A stretch of DNA of 64,000 nucleotides from Pseudomonas brassicacearum (lineage in GTDB: Bacteria; Pseudomonadota; Gammaproteobacteria; Pseudomonadales; Pseudomonadaceae), in contig NZ_CP007410.1 of the NCBI RefSeq assembly GCF_000585995.1, positions 1,329,430 through 1,393,429 on the forward strand, in the 5' to 3' direction. Below, piece after piece: positions 1 through 8,173 of this stretch; position 1 is the stretch's first letter, and each line of letters opens with the position of its first letter. A program made the position numbers and the translations under genes. Below the pieces are notes generated by a model that ran no database searches, had not been told where the DNA came from, and worked only from the letters and a program-made list of their open reading frames with translations.

Positions 1-354
1 TTCTTCCGCTGGGAAGGGCGGGAAAGGTTTGTCCAGCAGGTCGAGTTCGAATTCGGCGATGGGCAGGAACAGCGGCTCAGGCGGTTTGACCGGGGTTTCG
101 ATCACTTCGCAGGTGCGCTGGCTGACAATGTGTTCCAGCAGTTCGGCGCCGAGGGTTGGTTCAACCGCTTCATCGAGGGCGACTGGCTGGTAGCTGCCAG
201 GCACCGGAGCGTTATCACCCAGTTGATCGGCCAGGGCCCGGGCGAAAAAATCTTGCCACAGGTGACTGACGCCGCTCAGGGCTTGGGTGTTTCGCAGGCT
301 GTAATCGCCGTAAGGGGAGATAACGCCTATCGATGTGGATTGAATGTCTGACAT
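1..354 (-). CDS. conserved hypothetical protein, partial (C-terminus off the left edge)
   Basis: An open frame of 118 codons runs from an ATG at 354 to the window edge without a stop, so only the N-terminal part is visible. The protein begins MSDIQSTSIGVISPYGDYSL and is acidic and proline-rich toward the visible end (about residues 85-118). There is no signal peptide, membrane segment or catalytic motif that I recognise. It is divergent from rsmJ, with 108 bp between the two starts. Position next to rsmJ matches a conserved gene of unknown function in other pseudomonads. I cannot assign a role. Confidence 0.7.
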   Translation of the reverse strand, partial: MSDIQSTSIGVISPYGDYSLRNTQALSGVSHLWQDFFARALADQLGDNAPVPGSYQPVALDEAVEPTLGAELLEHIVSQRTCEVIETPVKPPEPLFLPIAEFELDLLDKPFPPFPAEE

Positions 355-462
355 TTTTCTCGGTCGACGCTCAGCTCTGGCAAAATGCCGTTCACCTTTG
401 TTATCGGCCGTTTTTGCCGATCATTAATTTTTTGAGCATGTTTCCTTGAATGAACAACTTCC

Positions 463-1245
463 ATGAGTGAGCAATCGGCGCCCTGTCGCATCCATGTCCA
501 AGCCTTGGCCCCCGCCTTCCAGCCCCAGGCCGAGCAGTGGGCCGAGCGGCTTGGCCTGCCTTTACAGGTGGACGATGGCGAGTTTGCCTTGCAGGTCGGC
601 GAGCAAGGGCTGCAATTGCAGCAACTGGGGCCGGACGCGCCGGGGCCGGTGCGAGTGGACTTCGTCGAGGGCGGCGCAGCCCATCGTCGGTTGTACGGCG
701 GCGGTAGCGGCCAGATGATCGCCAAAGCAGTCGGGATCGCCCAGGGTGTGCGTCCGCGGGTGCTGGATGCCACCGCCGGGTTGGGCAAGGATGCGTTTGT
801 GCTGGCCAGCCTGGGGTGTGAAATGAGCCTGATCGAGCGCCAGCCGCTGATTGGGGCGCTGCTGGAAGACGGCCTGGCCCGCGCGGCGGAGGATTTCGAC
901 GTGGCGCCCATCGTGGCGCGCATGCGCTTGCTCAAGGGCAATTCCATCGAGGTGATGCGCAACTGGGAGGGCGAGCCACCCCAGGTCATCTACCTGGACC
1001 CGATGTTTCCTCATCGTGAGAAAACAGCCCTGGTGAAGAAGGAAATGCGCCTGTTCCGGCCCCTGGTGGGCGATGACCAGGACGCCCCGGCACTGCTGGC
1101 CGCGGCCCTGGCCCTGGCGACTCACCGGGTGGTGGTCAAGCGTCCACGCAAAGCCCCGTGTATCGAAGGGCCGAAGCCGAGTCATGGCCTCGATGGCAAA
1201 TCCAGCCGGTATGACATCTACCCCAAGAAAGCGCTCAAGCCCTGA
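463..1245 (+). CDS. rsmJ: RsmJ, 16S rRNA (guanine-1516-N2)-methyltransferase
   Basis: 260 aa, the family's usual size. It methylates N2 of G1516 in 16S rRNA using S-adenosylmethionine, in the cytoplasm. Visible features are an N-terminal domain of about 90 residues, then the SAM-binding glycine loop [15 protein letters not shown] (residues 101-115), the acidic residue ending motif II (LIERQ, about 123-127), and the target-base motif YLDPMFP (177-183). The C-terminal stretch with [18 protein letters not shown] is also characteristic of the family. The gene stands alone and is followed by an inverted pair of REP elements. Confidence 0.93.
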   Translation: MSEQSAPCRIHVQALAPAFQPQAEQWAERLGLPLQVDDGEFALQVGEQGLQLQQLGPDAPGPVRVDFVEGGAAHRRLYGGGSGQMIAKAVGIAQGVRPRVLDATAGLGKDAFVLASLGCEMSLIERQPLIGALLEDGLARAAEDFDVAPIVARMRLLKGNSIEVMRNWEGEPPQVIYLDPMFPHREKTALVKKEMRLFRPLVGDDQDAPALLAAALALATHRVVVKRPRKAPCIEGPKPSHGLDGKSSRYDIYPKKALKP

Positions 1246-1260
1246 GGCCGCGTCGCCTGC

Positions 1261-1334
1261 ATCGCGAGCAAGCTCGCTCCCACATTGGATCTGTAGCGTT
1301 TATCAAACCCTGTGGGAGCGAGCTTGCTCGCGAT
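1261..1334. repeat. REP doublet (type A, GTGGGAGC family)
   Basis: Two inverted copies of a palindromic REP unit, about 1261-1283 and 1311-1334, with core GAGCGAGCTTGCTCGC. They lie between convergent rsmJ and the tetR-like pseudogene. Each unit folds as a hairpin and the pair can form a larger cruciform. Confidence 0.85.
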
Positions 1335-1371
1335 GAGGCCCTCCCAGCCAGCGAAAGGCTACCGGCTCGAC

Positions 1372-2006
1372 CTATGGCCGATAAGCCCGCACAAACAACC
1401 CCACCACTTCCTGTACATGGGCCTCGGCGGCTTCGCCTTCCAATTGAGGGCCGCAGCCGTATAACAAGCGGAAATTCGCCGCGCCCTTGATCAGGCAGAA
1501 AAAATGCTCGGCGGCATTGCGCGGTTTGTCGATGTTCAGGGCACCACTTTGGTTGACCTTGTTCAGCAGCCGCTCCATGCCCGAGAGCATCCGCTGGGGC
1601 CCGCTTCGTAGAAAATCGTCGAGAGCTTCGGATCCTGGCTGCCCAGGGCCATGATCAGCCGATGCAGGTTCACCGATTCGTCGCTGTTGATCAGTTGGTT
1701 AAAGCCACGGGCAATGTTCAACAACACATTCTCAATCGGCACGCCATCAGGCCATTCGTAAAACAGCGGCGGCACCTGTTCCTCGCACTTGGCCAGGACG
1801 GCAGCGGAAAACAGCGTTTCCTTGTCGTTGAAGTGGCTGTAGACCGTCAGTTTAGACACGCCCGCCTCAGCGGCGACGGCGTCCATGCTGGTACTGGCAT
1901 ACCCCAGGCTCAGGAACAGTTTTTTTGCCGCGTCGAGAATGGCTTGGCGTTTGGCCAGGTCCTTCGGACGGCCAGGGCCGTTGGGAGGTGAAAGATTGTT
2001 CGACAT
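1372..2006 (-). pseudogene. TetR-family repressor of the adjacent RND pump (MexL-like), disrupted by a frameshift
   Basis: The N-terminal part (2006 down to about 1600) encodes a TetR DNA-binding domain: a helix-turn-helix around residues 35-55 (SMDAVAAEAGVSKLTVYSHF), then ligand-domain helices up to FYEAGP. The matching C-terminal helices (QRMLSGMERLLNKVNQSG to RAYRP, stop at 1372) lie in a different frame. Adding one base in the G/C run at 1596-1602 would join them into YEAGPQRMLSG and give a protein of about 209 aa, the expected length. As written, the first frame ends after 147 aa with an unrelated tail. It is divergent from the pump genes, as mexL is from mexJK. It is either a real mutation or a sequencing error in a homopolymer. 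Confidence 0.85.
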
Positions 2007-2018
2007 TATTCGCTTTTA

Positions 2019-2063
2019 ATACTGGACTGGTGAGTTTGCTATTAATAACATACTCGCCAGTAT
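2019..2063. promoter_or_regulatory. candidate operator of the TetR-like repressor in the divergent intergenic region
   Basis: Inverted repeats ATACTGG (2019-2025) with CCAGTAT (2057-2063), and ACTGGTGAG (2026-2034) with CTCGCCAGT (2053-2061, 8 of 9 complementary), surround an A/T-rich centre between the two start codons. The 94-bp region must hold both promoters, so a repressor bound here would cover them. Assignment to this repressor is inference from position and symmetry. Confidence 0.5.
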
Positions 2064-2100
2064 AATTATTCCAAGCACCATTAGCGAAAGGTTACTCGCC

Positions 2101-3201
2101 ATGCTCCGCTATGCGTTGTCCCTCGCCCTGCCAGTCAGCCTGGCGTTTTTATTGTCTGCGTGTGGTCATGACGAGCCGGTGCCGATGGCCGTGCGCCCCG
2201 CCATGGTGGTGAAACCACAGCCTTCGGCCCAAGCCATGGACAGTTATCCCGGCGAAGTGCGCGCCCGCTTCGAGCCCGATCTGGCCTTTCGCATTGGCGG
2301 CAAGGTGAGCCGACGACTGGTCGAGGAGGGGCAGCGGGTCAAGGCCAATCAGGCGCTGGCCGAACTCGACCCCGAGGATGTGCGTCTGCAACTGGAAGCC
2401 TCCCGCGCCCAGGTTGCTGCCGCCGAGGCCAACCTGAACCTGGTGCGTGCCGAGCGTGACCGCTACAAGACCTTGATGGAGCGGCAGATGGTCAGCCGGT
2501 CCCAGTACGACAACGCGGAAAACCTTTATCGTTCCGGCGCTGCGCGGCTCAAGCAGATCAAGGCCGAATTCGACGTCGCCAACAATCAGGCCAGCTACTC
2601 GATATTACGTGCGCCGCAGGATGGTGTGGTTGCCCGGCGTTCGGTGGAAGTCGGGCAGGTGGTATCGGCGGGGCAAACCGTCTTCACCCTTGCCACCGAC
2701 GGCGAGCGTGAAGTGCTGATCGACCTGCCGGAGCAGAGTTTCGGCCGGTTCAAGATCGGCCAGCCGGTCTCGGTCGAGCTGTGGAGTCAACCCGACCAGC
2801 GTTTCAGCGGGCGCATCCGCGAACTCTCGCCAGCCGCCGACCCCAAATCTCGCACCTTCGCTGCCCGTGTCGCGTTCACCGCTGGCAGCGTTCCGGCTGA
2901 GTTGGGCCAGAGCGCCCGGGTGTTTATCCAGGCCGCCGACAAGGTCTCACTGTCGGTGCCGTTGTCGGCCCTGACTGCCGAGAACGGCGCCACTTTTGTC
3001 TGGGTGCTCAACGCCAACAACACCCTGAAAAAAGTCCCGGTGCGCGTCGGCGCCTTCGGCGAAAAAACCGTTCCGGTGCTGGAAGGCCTGGGCCCCGATG
3101 ATTGGGTCGTGGCAGCTGGCGTGCATGTGCTCCTCGACGGCCAGCAGGTGCGGCCGGTGGATCGCTCCAACCGCGTGGTCAACCTGGCGGCCAAGGAGTA
3201 A
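2101..3201 (+). CDS. RND efflux periplasmic adaptor lipoprotein (MexJ-like)
   Basis: 366 aa, matching MexJ in length. The start carries a lipoprotein signal with lipobox LLSAC (Cys21), so it should be anchored to the inner membrane facing the periplasm. It is a membrane fusion protein that bridges the RND pump and an outer-membrane channel. Domains in order are a lipoyl half-motif (about 60-95), an alpha-helical hairpin (about 98-150), the second lipoyl half (SILRAPQDGVVARRSVEVGQ, about 167-186), a beta-barrel domain and a membrane-proximal domain. The permease follows 6 bp after the stop. No outer-membrane channel gene is present, so a channel encoded elsewhere (OprM type) is presumably used. 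Confidence 0.9.
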   Translation: MLRYALSLALPVSLAFLLSACGHDEPVPMAVRPAMVVKPQPSAQAMDSYPGEVRARFEPDLAFRIGGKVSRRLVEEGQRVKANQALAELDPEDVRLQLEASRAQVAAAEANLNLVRAERDRYKTLMERQMVSRSQYDNAENLYRSGAARLKQIKAEFDVANNQASYSILRAPQDGVVARRSVEVGQVVSAGQTVFTLATDGEREVLIDLPEQSFGRFKIGQPVSVELWSQPDQRFSGRIRELSPAADPKSRTFAARVAFTAGSVPAELGQSARVFIQAADKVSLSVPLSALTAENGATFVWVLNANNTLKKVPVRVGAFGEKTVPVLEGLGPDDWVVAAGVHVLLDGQQVRPVDRSNRVVNLAAKE

Positions 3202-3207
3202 TCCCCG

Positions 3208-6200
3208 ATGGGCTTCAATCTTTCCGAATGGGCGCTGCGTAATCGCCAGATCGTACTGTTCCTGATGCTGTTGCTGGCCGTCGTCGGTGCGCTTTCCTAC
3301 ACCAAGCTCGGTCAGAGCGAAGACCCGCCGTTCACCTTCAAAGCCATGGTCATTCATACCAACTGGCCGGGCGCCACCGCCGAGGAAGTTTCGCGTCAGG
3401 TCACCGAACGCATCGAAAAGAAGCTGATGGAAACCGGCGATTACGAAAGGATCGTCTCGTTCTCCCGCCCGGGTGAATCCCAGGTGACCTTCATGGCCCG
3501 CGATTCCTTGCATTCGGCGCAGATTCCCGAGCTTTGGTACCAGATCCGCAAGAAGATCGGAGACATCCGCCAAACCTTGCCACCGGGCATCCAGGGGCCA
3601 TTCTTCAACGATGAGTTCGGCACCACCTTCGGCAATATCTACGCGCTGACCGGCGATGGATTCGACTACGCGGTGCTCAAGGATTACGCCGACCGCATCC
3701 AGATCCAGCTGCAACGGGTCAAGGATGTGGGCAAGGTCGAGCTGCTCGGTTTGCAGGACGAAAAAATCTGGATCGAACTGTCGAACGTCAAGTTGGCGAC
3801 CCTCGGCTTGCCGTTGGCGGCGGTCCAACAGGCCCTTGAAGCGCAGAATGCGGTATCGACCGCCGGCTTCTTCGAAACCGCCAGTGAGCGACTGCAGCTA
3901 CGGGTTTCAGGGAATTTTCAGACAGTAGAAGATATTCGCAACTTTCCGATCCGGGTCGCCGATCGCACCTTCCGTATCGACGATGTGGCCGAGGTGCGTC
4001 GCGGTTTCAATGATCCGCCGGCCCCGCGCATGCGCTTCATGGGTGAAGATGCCATTGGCCTGGCCGTGGCCATGAAGCAGGGCGGCGATATCCTGATCCT
4101 CGGCAAGGCCCTGGAGGTCGAGTTTGCCCGTTTGCAGAACAATCTTCCGGCCGGCATGCAACTGCGCAAGGTTTCGGACCAGCCGGCGGCGGTGAAAACC
4201 GGTGTCGGCGAGTTCGTCCAGGTCTTGGTCGAAGCGCTGACGATTGTGTTGCTGGTGAGCTTTTTCTCCCTCGGGTTGCGCACCGGCATGGTGGTGGCCC
4301 TGGCGATTCCGCTGGTGCTGGCGATGACCTTCGCCGCGATGTACTACCTGGGGATCGGCCTGCACAAGATCTCCCTCGGTGCGCTGGTATTGGCGCTGGG
4401 GCTGCTGGTGGATGATGCGATCATCGCGGTGGAGATGATGGCGATCAAAATGGAGCAGGGCTTCGACCGGATCAAGGCCGCCAGTTTCGCCTGGACCAGC
4501 ACGGCGTTCCCGATGCTCACCGGTACGTTGATCACGGCGGCGGGCTTCCTACCGATTGCTACTGCGCAATCCGGCACCGGCGAATACACCCGTTCGATTT
4601 TCCAGGTCGTGACCTTGGCGCTGCTCGCTTCGTGGGTGGCCGCCGTGGTGTTCGTGCCGTACCTGGGGGAAAAACTCCTGCCGGATCTGGCGAAAATTCA
4701 CGCGGCCAAACACGGCACCACTGATGGCCAGACCGACCCTTACGGCACGCCGTTTTATCGGCGGGTCCGACGGTTGGTGGAGTGGTGCGTGCGTCGGCGT
4801 AAAACCGTCATCACCCTGACCGTGCTGTTGTTCGTCGACTCGGTGGTGCTGTTCCGGTTTGTGCCGCAACAGTTTTTCCCGGCGTCGGGGCGGCTGGAAC
4901 TGATGGTTGACCTGAAACTGCAGGAAGGCGCTTCCCTGAGTAACACCGCCGAACAGGTCAAGCGCCTTGAAGCACTGCTCAAGGACCACGCGGGCATCGA
5001 CAATTATGTGGCGTACGTCGGCACCGGTTCACCGCGCTTTTACCTGCCGCTGGACCAACAGCTGCCGGCGTCGAGCTTTGCCCAGTTCGTGGTGCTCGCC
5101 AAGACCATCGAAGACCGCGAGCCGTTGCGCAGTTGGTTGATCAGCACCTTGAACGAACAATTCCCGACCTTGCGCTCGCGGGTCACGCGCCTGGAAAACG
5201 GCCCGCCCGTGGGGTACCCGGTGCAGTTCCGCGTAACCGGTGAGCACATCGAAGAAGTTCGGGCCCTTGCACGGAAAGTGGCGACGAAGGTCCGTGAAAA
5301 TCCCTACGTGGCTAATGTGCATCTGGATTGGGAAGAACCGAGCAAAGTGGTGTACCTGAACGTCGATCAGGACCGTGCCCGGGCCTTGGGCGTGAGCACG
5401 GCCAATCTGTCGAGCTTCCTGCAAAGTTCTCTTACTGGGTCCAGCGTCAGCCAGTACCGGGAAGACAACGAGTTGATCGAAATCCTGTTGCGCGGCACGG
5501 TGCATGAGCGCACCGAACTGTCGCTGCTGCCGAGCCTGGCGGTGCCCACCGACAGTGGTAAAAGCGTCGCACTGTCGCAGATCGCGACGCTAGAGTATGG
5601 CTTCGAAGAGGGGGTGATCTGGCACCGCAACCGTCTGCCGAGCGTGACCGTGCGGGCCGATATCTACGGCAAGGAACAACCGGCGACCCTGGTGCAACAG
5701 ATCTTCCCAACCCTGGAGCCGATTCGTGCCGAACTGCCGGACGGTTATTTGCTGGAAGTGGGCGGTACGGTGGAGGATTCGGCTCGCGGGCAAAAATCGG
5801 TGAATGCCGGTGTGCCATTGTTCATCGTGGTGGTACTGACGTTGCTGATGCTGCAACTGCGCAGTTTCTCACGCACGGCCATGGTGTTTCTCACGGCGCC
5901 CCTGGGGCTGATCGGTGTCACGCTGTTCCTGCTGGTGTTCCGCCAGCCGTTCGGTTTCGTCGCCATGTTGGGCACCATCGCGCTGTCGGGGATGATCATG
6001 CGCAACTCGGTGATCCTGGTGGACCAGATTGAGCAGGACATCAAGGCCGGGCTCGCACCCTGGCAGGCGATCATCGAAGCGACCGTGCGACGCTTCCGCC
6101 CGATTGTGCTCACTGCACTGGCGGCGGTACTGGCGATGATCCCGCTGTCGCGCAGCCTGTTCTTCGGCCCGATGGCCGTGGCGATCATGGGCGGGCTGAT

Positions 6201-6273
6201 CGTGGCGACGGCGTTGACGTTGCTGTTTTTGCCGGCGTTGTATGCGGCGTGGTTCAGGGTCAAGAAAACCTGA
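3208..6273 (+). CDS. RND efflux permease (MexK-like, HAE1/AcrB family)
   Basis: 1021 aa, close to MexK. It is an inner-membrane proton-driven pump with twelve expected membrane segments and two large periplasmic loops. The first helix begins WALRNRQIVLFLMLLL. The proton-relay motif GLLVDDAIIAVE places two aspartates at residues 402-403, equivalent to D407/D408 of MexB. The second half repeats the fold, ending with LTALAAVLAMIPLSRS and a last helix near the C-terminus. It forms an operon with the adaptor. Synteny (rsmJ, TetR, adaptor, pump, then plsB) matches mexLJK of P. aeruginosa, a system able to export triclosan and macrolides; the substrates here are not determined by the sequence. Confidence 0.9.
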   Translation: MGFNLSEWALRNRQIVLFLMLLLAVVGALSYTKLGQSEDPPFTFKAMVIHTNWPGATAEEVSRQVTERIEKKLMETGDYERIVSFSRPGESQVTFMARDSLHSAQIPELWYQIRKKIGDIRQTLPPGIQGPFFNDEFGTTFGNIYALTGDGFDYAVLKDYADRIQIQLQRVKDVGKVELLGLQDEKIWIELSNVKLATLGLPLAAVQQALEAQNAVSTAGFFETASERLQLRVSGNFQTVEDIRNFPIRVADRTFRIDDVAEVRRGFNDPPAPRMRFMGEDAIGLAVAMKQGGDILILGKALEVEFARLQNNLPAGMQLRKVSDQPAAVKTGVGEFVQVLVEALTIVLLVSFFSLGLRTGMVVALAIPLVLAMTFAAMYYLGIGLHKISLGALVLALGLLVDDAIIAVEMMAIKMEQGFDRIKAASFAWTSTAFPMLTGTLITAAGFLPIATAQSGTGEYTRSIFQVVTLALLASWVAAVVFVPYLGEKLLPDLAKIHAAKHGTTDGQTDPYGTPFYRRVRRLVEWCVRRRKTVITLTVLLFVDSVVLFRFVPQQFFPASGRLELMVDLKLQEGASLSNTAEQVKRLEALLKDHAGIDNYVAYVGTGSPRFYLPLDQQLPASSFAQFVVLAKTIEDREPLRSWLISTLNEQFPTLRSRVTRLENGPPVGYPVQFRVTGEHIEEVRALARKVATKVRENPYVANVHLDWEEPSKVVYLNVDQDRARALGVSTANLSSFLQSSLTGSSVSQYREDNELIEILLRGTVHERTELSLLPSLAVPTDSGKSVALSQIATLEYGFEEGVIWHRNRLPSVTVRADIYGKEQPATLVQQIFPTLEPIRAELPDGYLLEVGGTVEDSARGQKSVNAGVPLFIVVVLTLLMLQLRSFSRTAMVFLTAPLGLIGVTLFLLVFRQPFGFVAMLGTIALSGMIMRNSVILVDQIEQDIKAGLAPWQAIIEATVRRFRPIVLTALAAVLAMIPLSRSLFFGPMAVAIMGGLIVATALTLLFLPALYAAWFRVKKT

Positions 6274-6295
6274 TCAAGAGGTGCACACCGAAGCT

Positions 6296-6388
6296 GTGGC
6301 GAGGGAGCTTGCTCCCGCTGGGCTGCGTAGCGGCCCCAAGCTTTTGCGGTTGCTGCGCAACCGAGCGGGAGCAAGCTCCCTCGCCACA
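6296..6388. repeat. REP doublet (type B, GTGGCGAGGGAGCTTGCTCCC family)
   Basis: Inverted copies at about 6296-6340 and 6347-6388. Each combines the core GGGAGCTTGCTCCC with a GCTGGGCTGCGTAGCGGCCCC-like arm. They lie between the convergent pump gene and the DUF4197 gene. Confidence 0.85.
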
Positions 6389-6404
6389 CAGGTGTCTTGC
6401 GATC

Positions 6405-7094
6405 TTAAAGGGTACCGAAAACCTTCTTCGCCAAACTGGTCGCCGCAGCCGCCGGGTTCTGGCGGATGGTGGCTTCCTGCTTGCCGATCATCTCGAACAA
6501 CCCATCCAGCGCCTGTTCGGTCACGTAGTTTTCGATGTTGGCGCTTTTGGCGTCCAGTACGCCGAAGGTCGCGGCCTGGCCGGCGAAGCTGTTGTATTTC
6601 TGCGCCAGGCCGACCTTGTCGGTGGCTTGCTTGACGATGGGCAGGAACTTGGCGCGGATCTGCTCGCGGCTGCTTTTGTTCAGGTATTGCGTGGCGGAGT
6701 CCTTGCCGCCGCTGAGGATGCCCTTGGCATCGTCCACGCTCATGTTCTTCACGGCGTTGACCAGGATCGGCTGGGCCTGGACCACGGCGGCTTCAGCGGC
6801 CTGGTTCATGCTGGTTTCCAGTTGATCGACCTGCTCGCCCATGCCGAAGGCTTTCATCTTGCTGGCGACTTTGCCGAGCTTGCCCGGCAGCTCGATCTTC
6901 ACCTCCGGGTTATTGCTGAAACCGCCGGGTGTGCCCAGTTGCTTGACCGCCACTTGGGCGCCTTGGGTCAGGGCGTCCTTGAGACCGCCCGTGGCATCTT
7001 TTTGCGACAGATCGCCAAGGGACAGGGCCATGGCATTGGCGCAGATCAACAGGCCCGCGCACAGGCCGGTAAAACGGAGGGTAGAACGGAGCAT
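6405..7094 (-). CDS. DUF4197 domain exported protein
   Basis: 229 aa. A Sec signal peptide is visible, with basic residues, a hydrophobic stretch LCAGLLICANAMA and likely cleavage after Ala23. The mature part is helical and rich in Ala, Lys and Gln, with the family signature around GVLDAKSANIENYVTEQALDGLFEMIGKQEATIRQNPAA near the C-terminus. I recognise it as a DUF4197 protein. No function is established for the family to my knowledge. It is the first of three small minus-strand envelope-type genes upstream of plsB, and the YbaY-like lipoprotein gene lies just upstream. Confidence 0.85.
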   Translation of the reverse strand: MLRSTLRFTGLCAGLLICANAMALSLGDLSQKDATGGLKDALTQGAQVAVKQLGTPGGFSNNPEVKIELPGKLGKVASKMKAFGMGEQVDQLETSMNQAAEAAVVQAQPILVNAVKNMSVDDAKGILSGGKDSATQYLNKSSREQIRAKFLPIVKQATDKVGLAQKYNSFAGQAATFGVLDAKSANIENYVTEQALDGLFEMIGKQEATIRQNPAAAATSLAKKVFGTL

Positions 7095-7127
7095 GACAGC
7101 TTCCTTGAAGAGAATTTGAAAAAGGAA

Positions 7128-7523
7128 TCAGCGTGCGGCGTTGACGCGGATCTTCAACGGCTGCGGATCTTTGCCATCGAGTTGCACGGTGTGTTGTTCG
7201 GTGGTGATGAACATCAACTGGCCGTCCACTTCGATGCGGGCGCTCACGGCATAACGATGGCCGGGCTTGACCTGGGCGGGATCATAACTGAGGTGGAACG
7301 GCAGCGGGACCTGGCCTTTGATCGGGCCGCTCTGCTCATCGAGCACCACCGCAGGAGCGTCGGCCAGGGAAACGTCCTGCAGGCTCACGCTCAAGGTCGC
7401 GTTGGGTGGCAGGGCAACGCGTTGCAGATAAAACACTTCGCCATCGAGGGACGCGGAGGGAGGGGGTGCCGATTGGCAAGCGGCCAGTAGGGCCATGGAT
7501 GCAAGCAGAGCGAGTTTTTTCAT
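7128..7523 (-). CDS. YbaY-family lipoprotein
   Basis: 131 aa from the ATG at 7523. That start gives a proper lipoprotein signal (MKKLALLASMALLAAC, Cys16); a longer in-frame start at 7595 would bury it. The mature region is beta-rich and carries the YbaY/YscW-like fold (about residues 22-131), including PLPFHLSYDPAQVKPGHRYA. Proteins of this family are small lipoproteins, sometimes described as chaperone-like, with no clear role in pseudomonads. It lies 33 bp upstream of the DUF4197 gene and may share its transcript. Confidence 0.8.
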   Translation of the reverse strand: MKKLALLASMALLAACQSAPPPSASLDGEVFYLQRVALPPNATLSVSLQDVSLADAPAVVLDEQSGPIKGQVPLPFHLSYDPAQVKPGHRYAVSARIEVDGQLMFITTEQHTVQLDGKDPQPLKIRVNAAR

Positions 7524-7650
7524 GGGAAGCACCTGGCTTATTGACGTCAGCCACACTGGCGTCAATAAGCGTTTAGCGGATTTGCGTCCAAGCATCCCTG
7601 CGTAACGTCGCGGCTCAGGAACCGAAGGCGGGCGCTTGAACAGTTTCAGC

Positions 7651-7986
7651 CTACGATGCTGGCGCCAGGCTCAGCAGGATGTCAACGTGTTGATCGCCGC
7701 CATCCCAGGTGAAGGACTGTTCGGTATCAAGGAAAAGAGCGGTATCGCCTTGGTACATTTGCACCTTTACCGAGAGTTTCTCGCCTACGGACGCCATCTC
7801 GGAATCGACCTGGAAGCGATATTGCCAAGGCTGCTGGAGCGGCTCCCTTGGCGCCATGTTGGAGCCCTGTCCGCCGCTGGTGCTGATCTGCACACCGTCG
7901 GCATTTCGAACACCGATTTCGGCACGGCCGGCTTCCGGGAGCTCATAGCCTGCGGGCAGTTGCAGGGTGAGGGTGATGATGTTCAT
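7651..7986 (-). CDS. YbaY-like protein without signal peptide
   Basis: 111 aa from the ATG at 7986, which is preceded by an AAGGA ribosome-binding site; the longer in-frame extension to 8130 has no such site. The sequence resembles the neighbouring YbaY lipoprotein: QPWQYRFQVDSEMASVGEKLSVKV aligns with its LPFHLSYDPAQVKPGHRYAVSA, and TEQSFTWDG with TEQHTVQLDG. It has no signal peptide or lipobox and so should be cytoplasmic. The pair looks like an old duplication in which one copy lost, or never had, the export signal. Function unknown. Confidence 0.75.
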   Translation of the reverse strand: MNIITLTLQLPAGYELPEAGRAEIGVRNADGVQISTSGGQGSNMAPREPLQQPWQYRFQVDSEMASVGEKLSVKVQMYQGDTALFLDTEQSFTWDGGDQHVDILLSLAPAS

Positions 7987-8127
7987 GTTGAATTCCTTTT
8001 CAATACGTCGACATTGACGTGGGCTCATCCTAGAGGCCTGCTCCAAAGTTCTCTGTAGGTTTTTTCTTCGTTTGACGTCGCCTTGGCCGCTGCGCAGCGT
8101 CGGAGTACGCCTGTCGATTGACCGATG

Positions 8128-8162
8128 CACTCACCAGAAGCGTTCCACGCTCAGGGTGAGTG
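8128..8162. other. hairpin just downstream of plsB
   Basis: CACTCACC (8128-8135) pairs perfectly with GGTGAGTG (8155-8162), and the loop itself holds AGCG/CGCT. It lies 12-46 nt after the plsB stop. No T-run follows on the minus strand, so it is a 3'-UTR structure rather than a clear intrinsic terminator. Confidence 0.5.
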
Positions 8163-8173
8163 ATCGGCAAATG

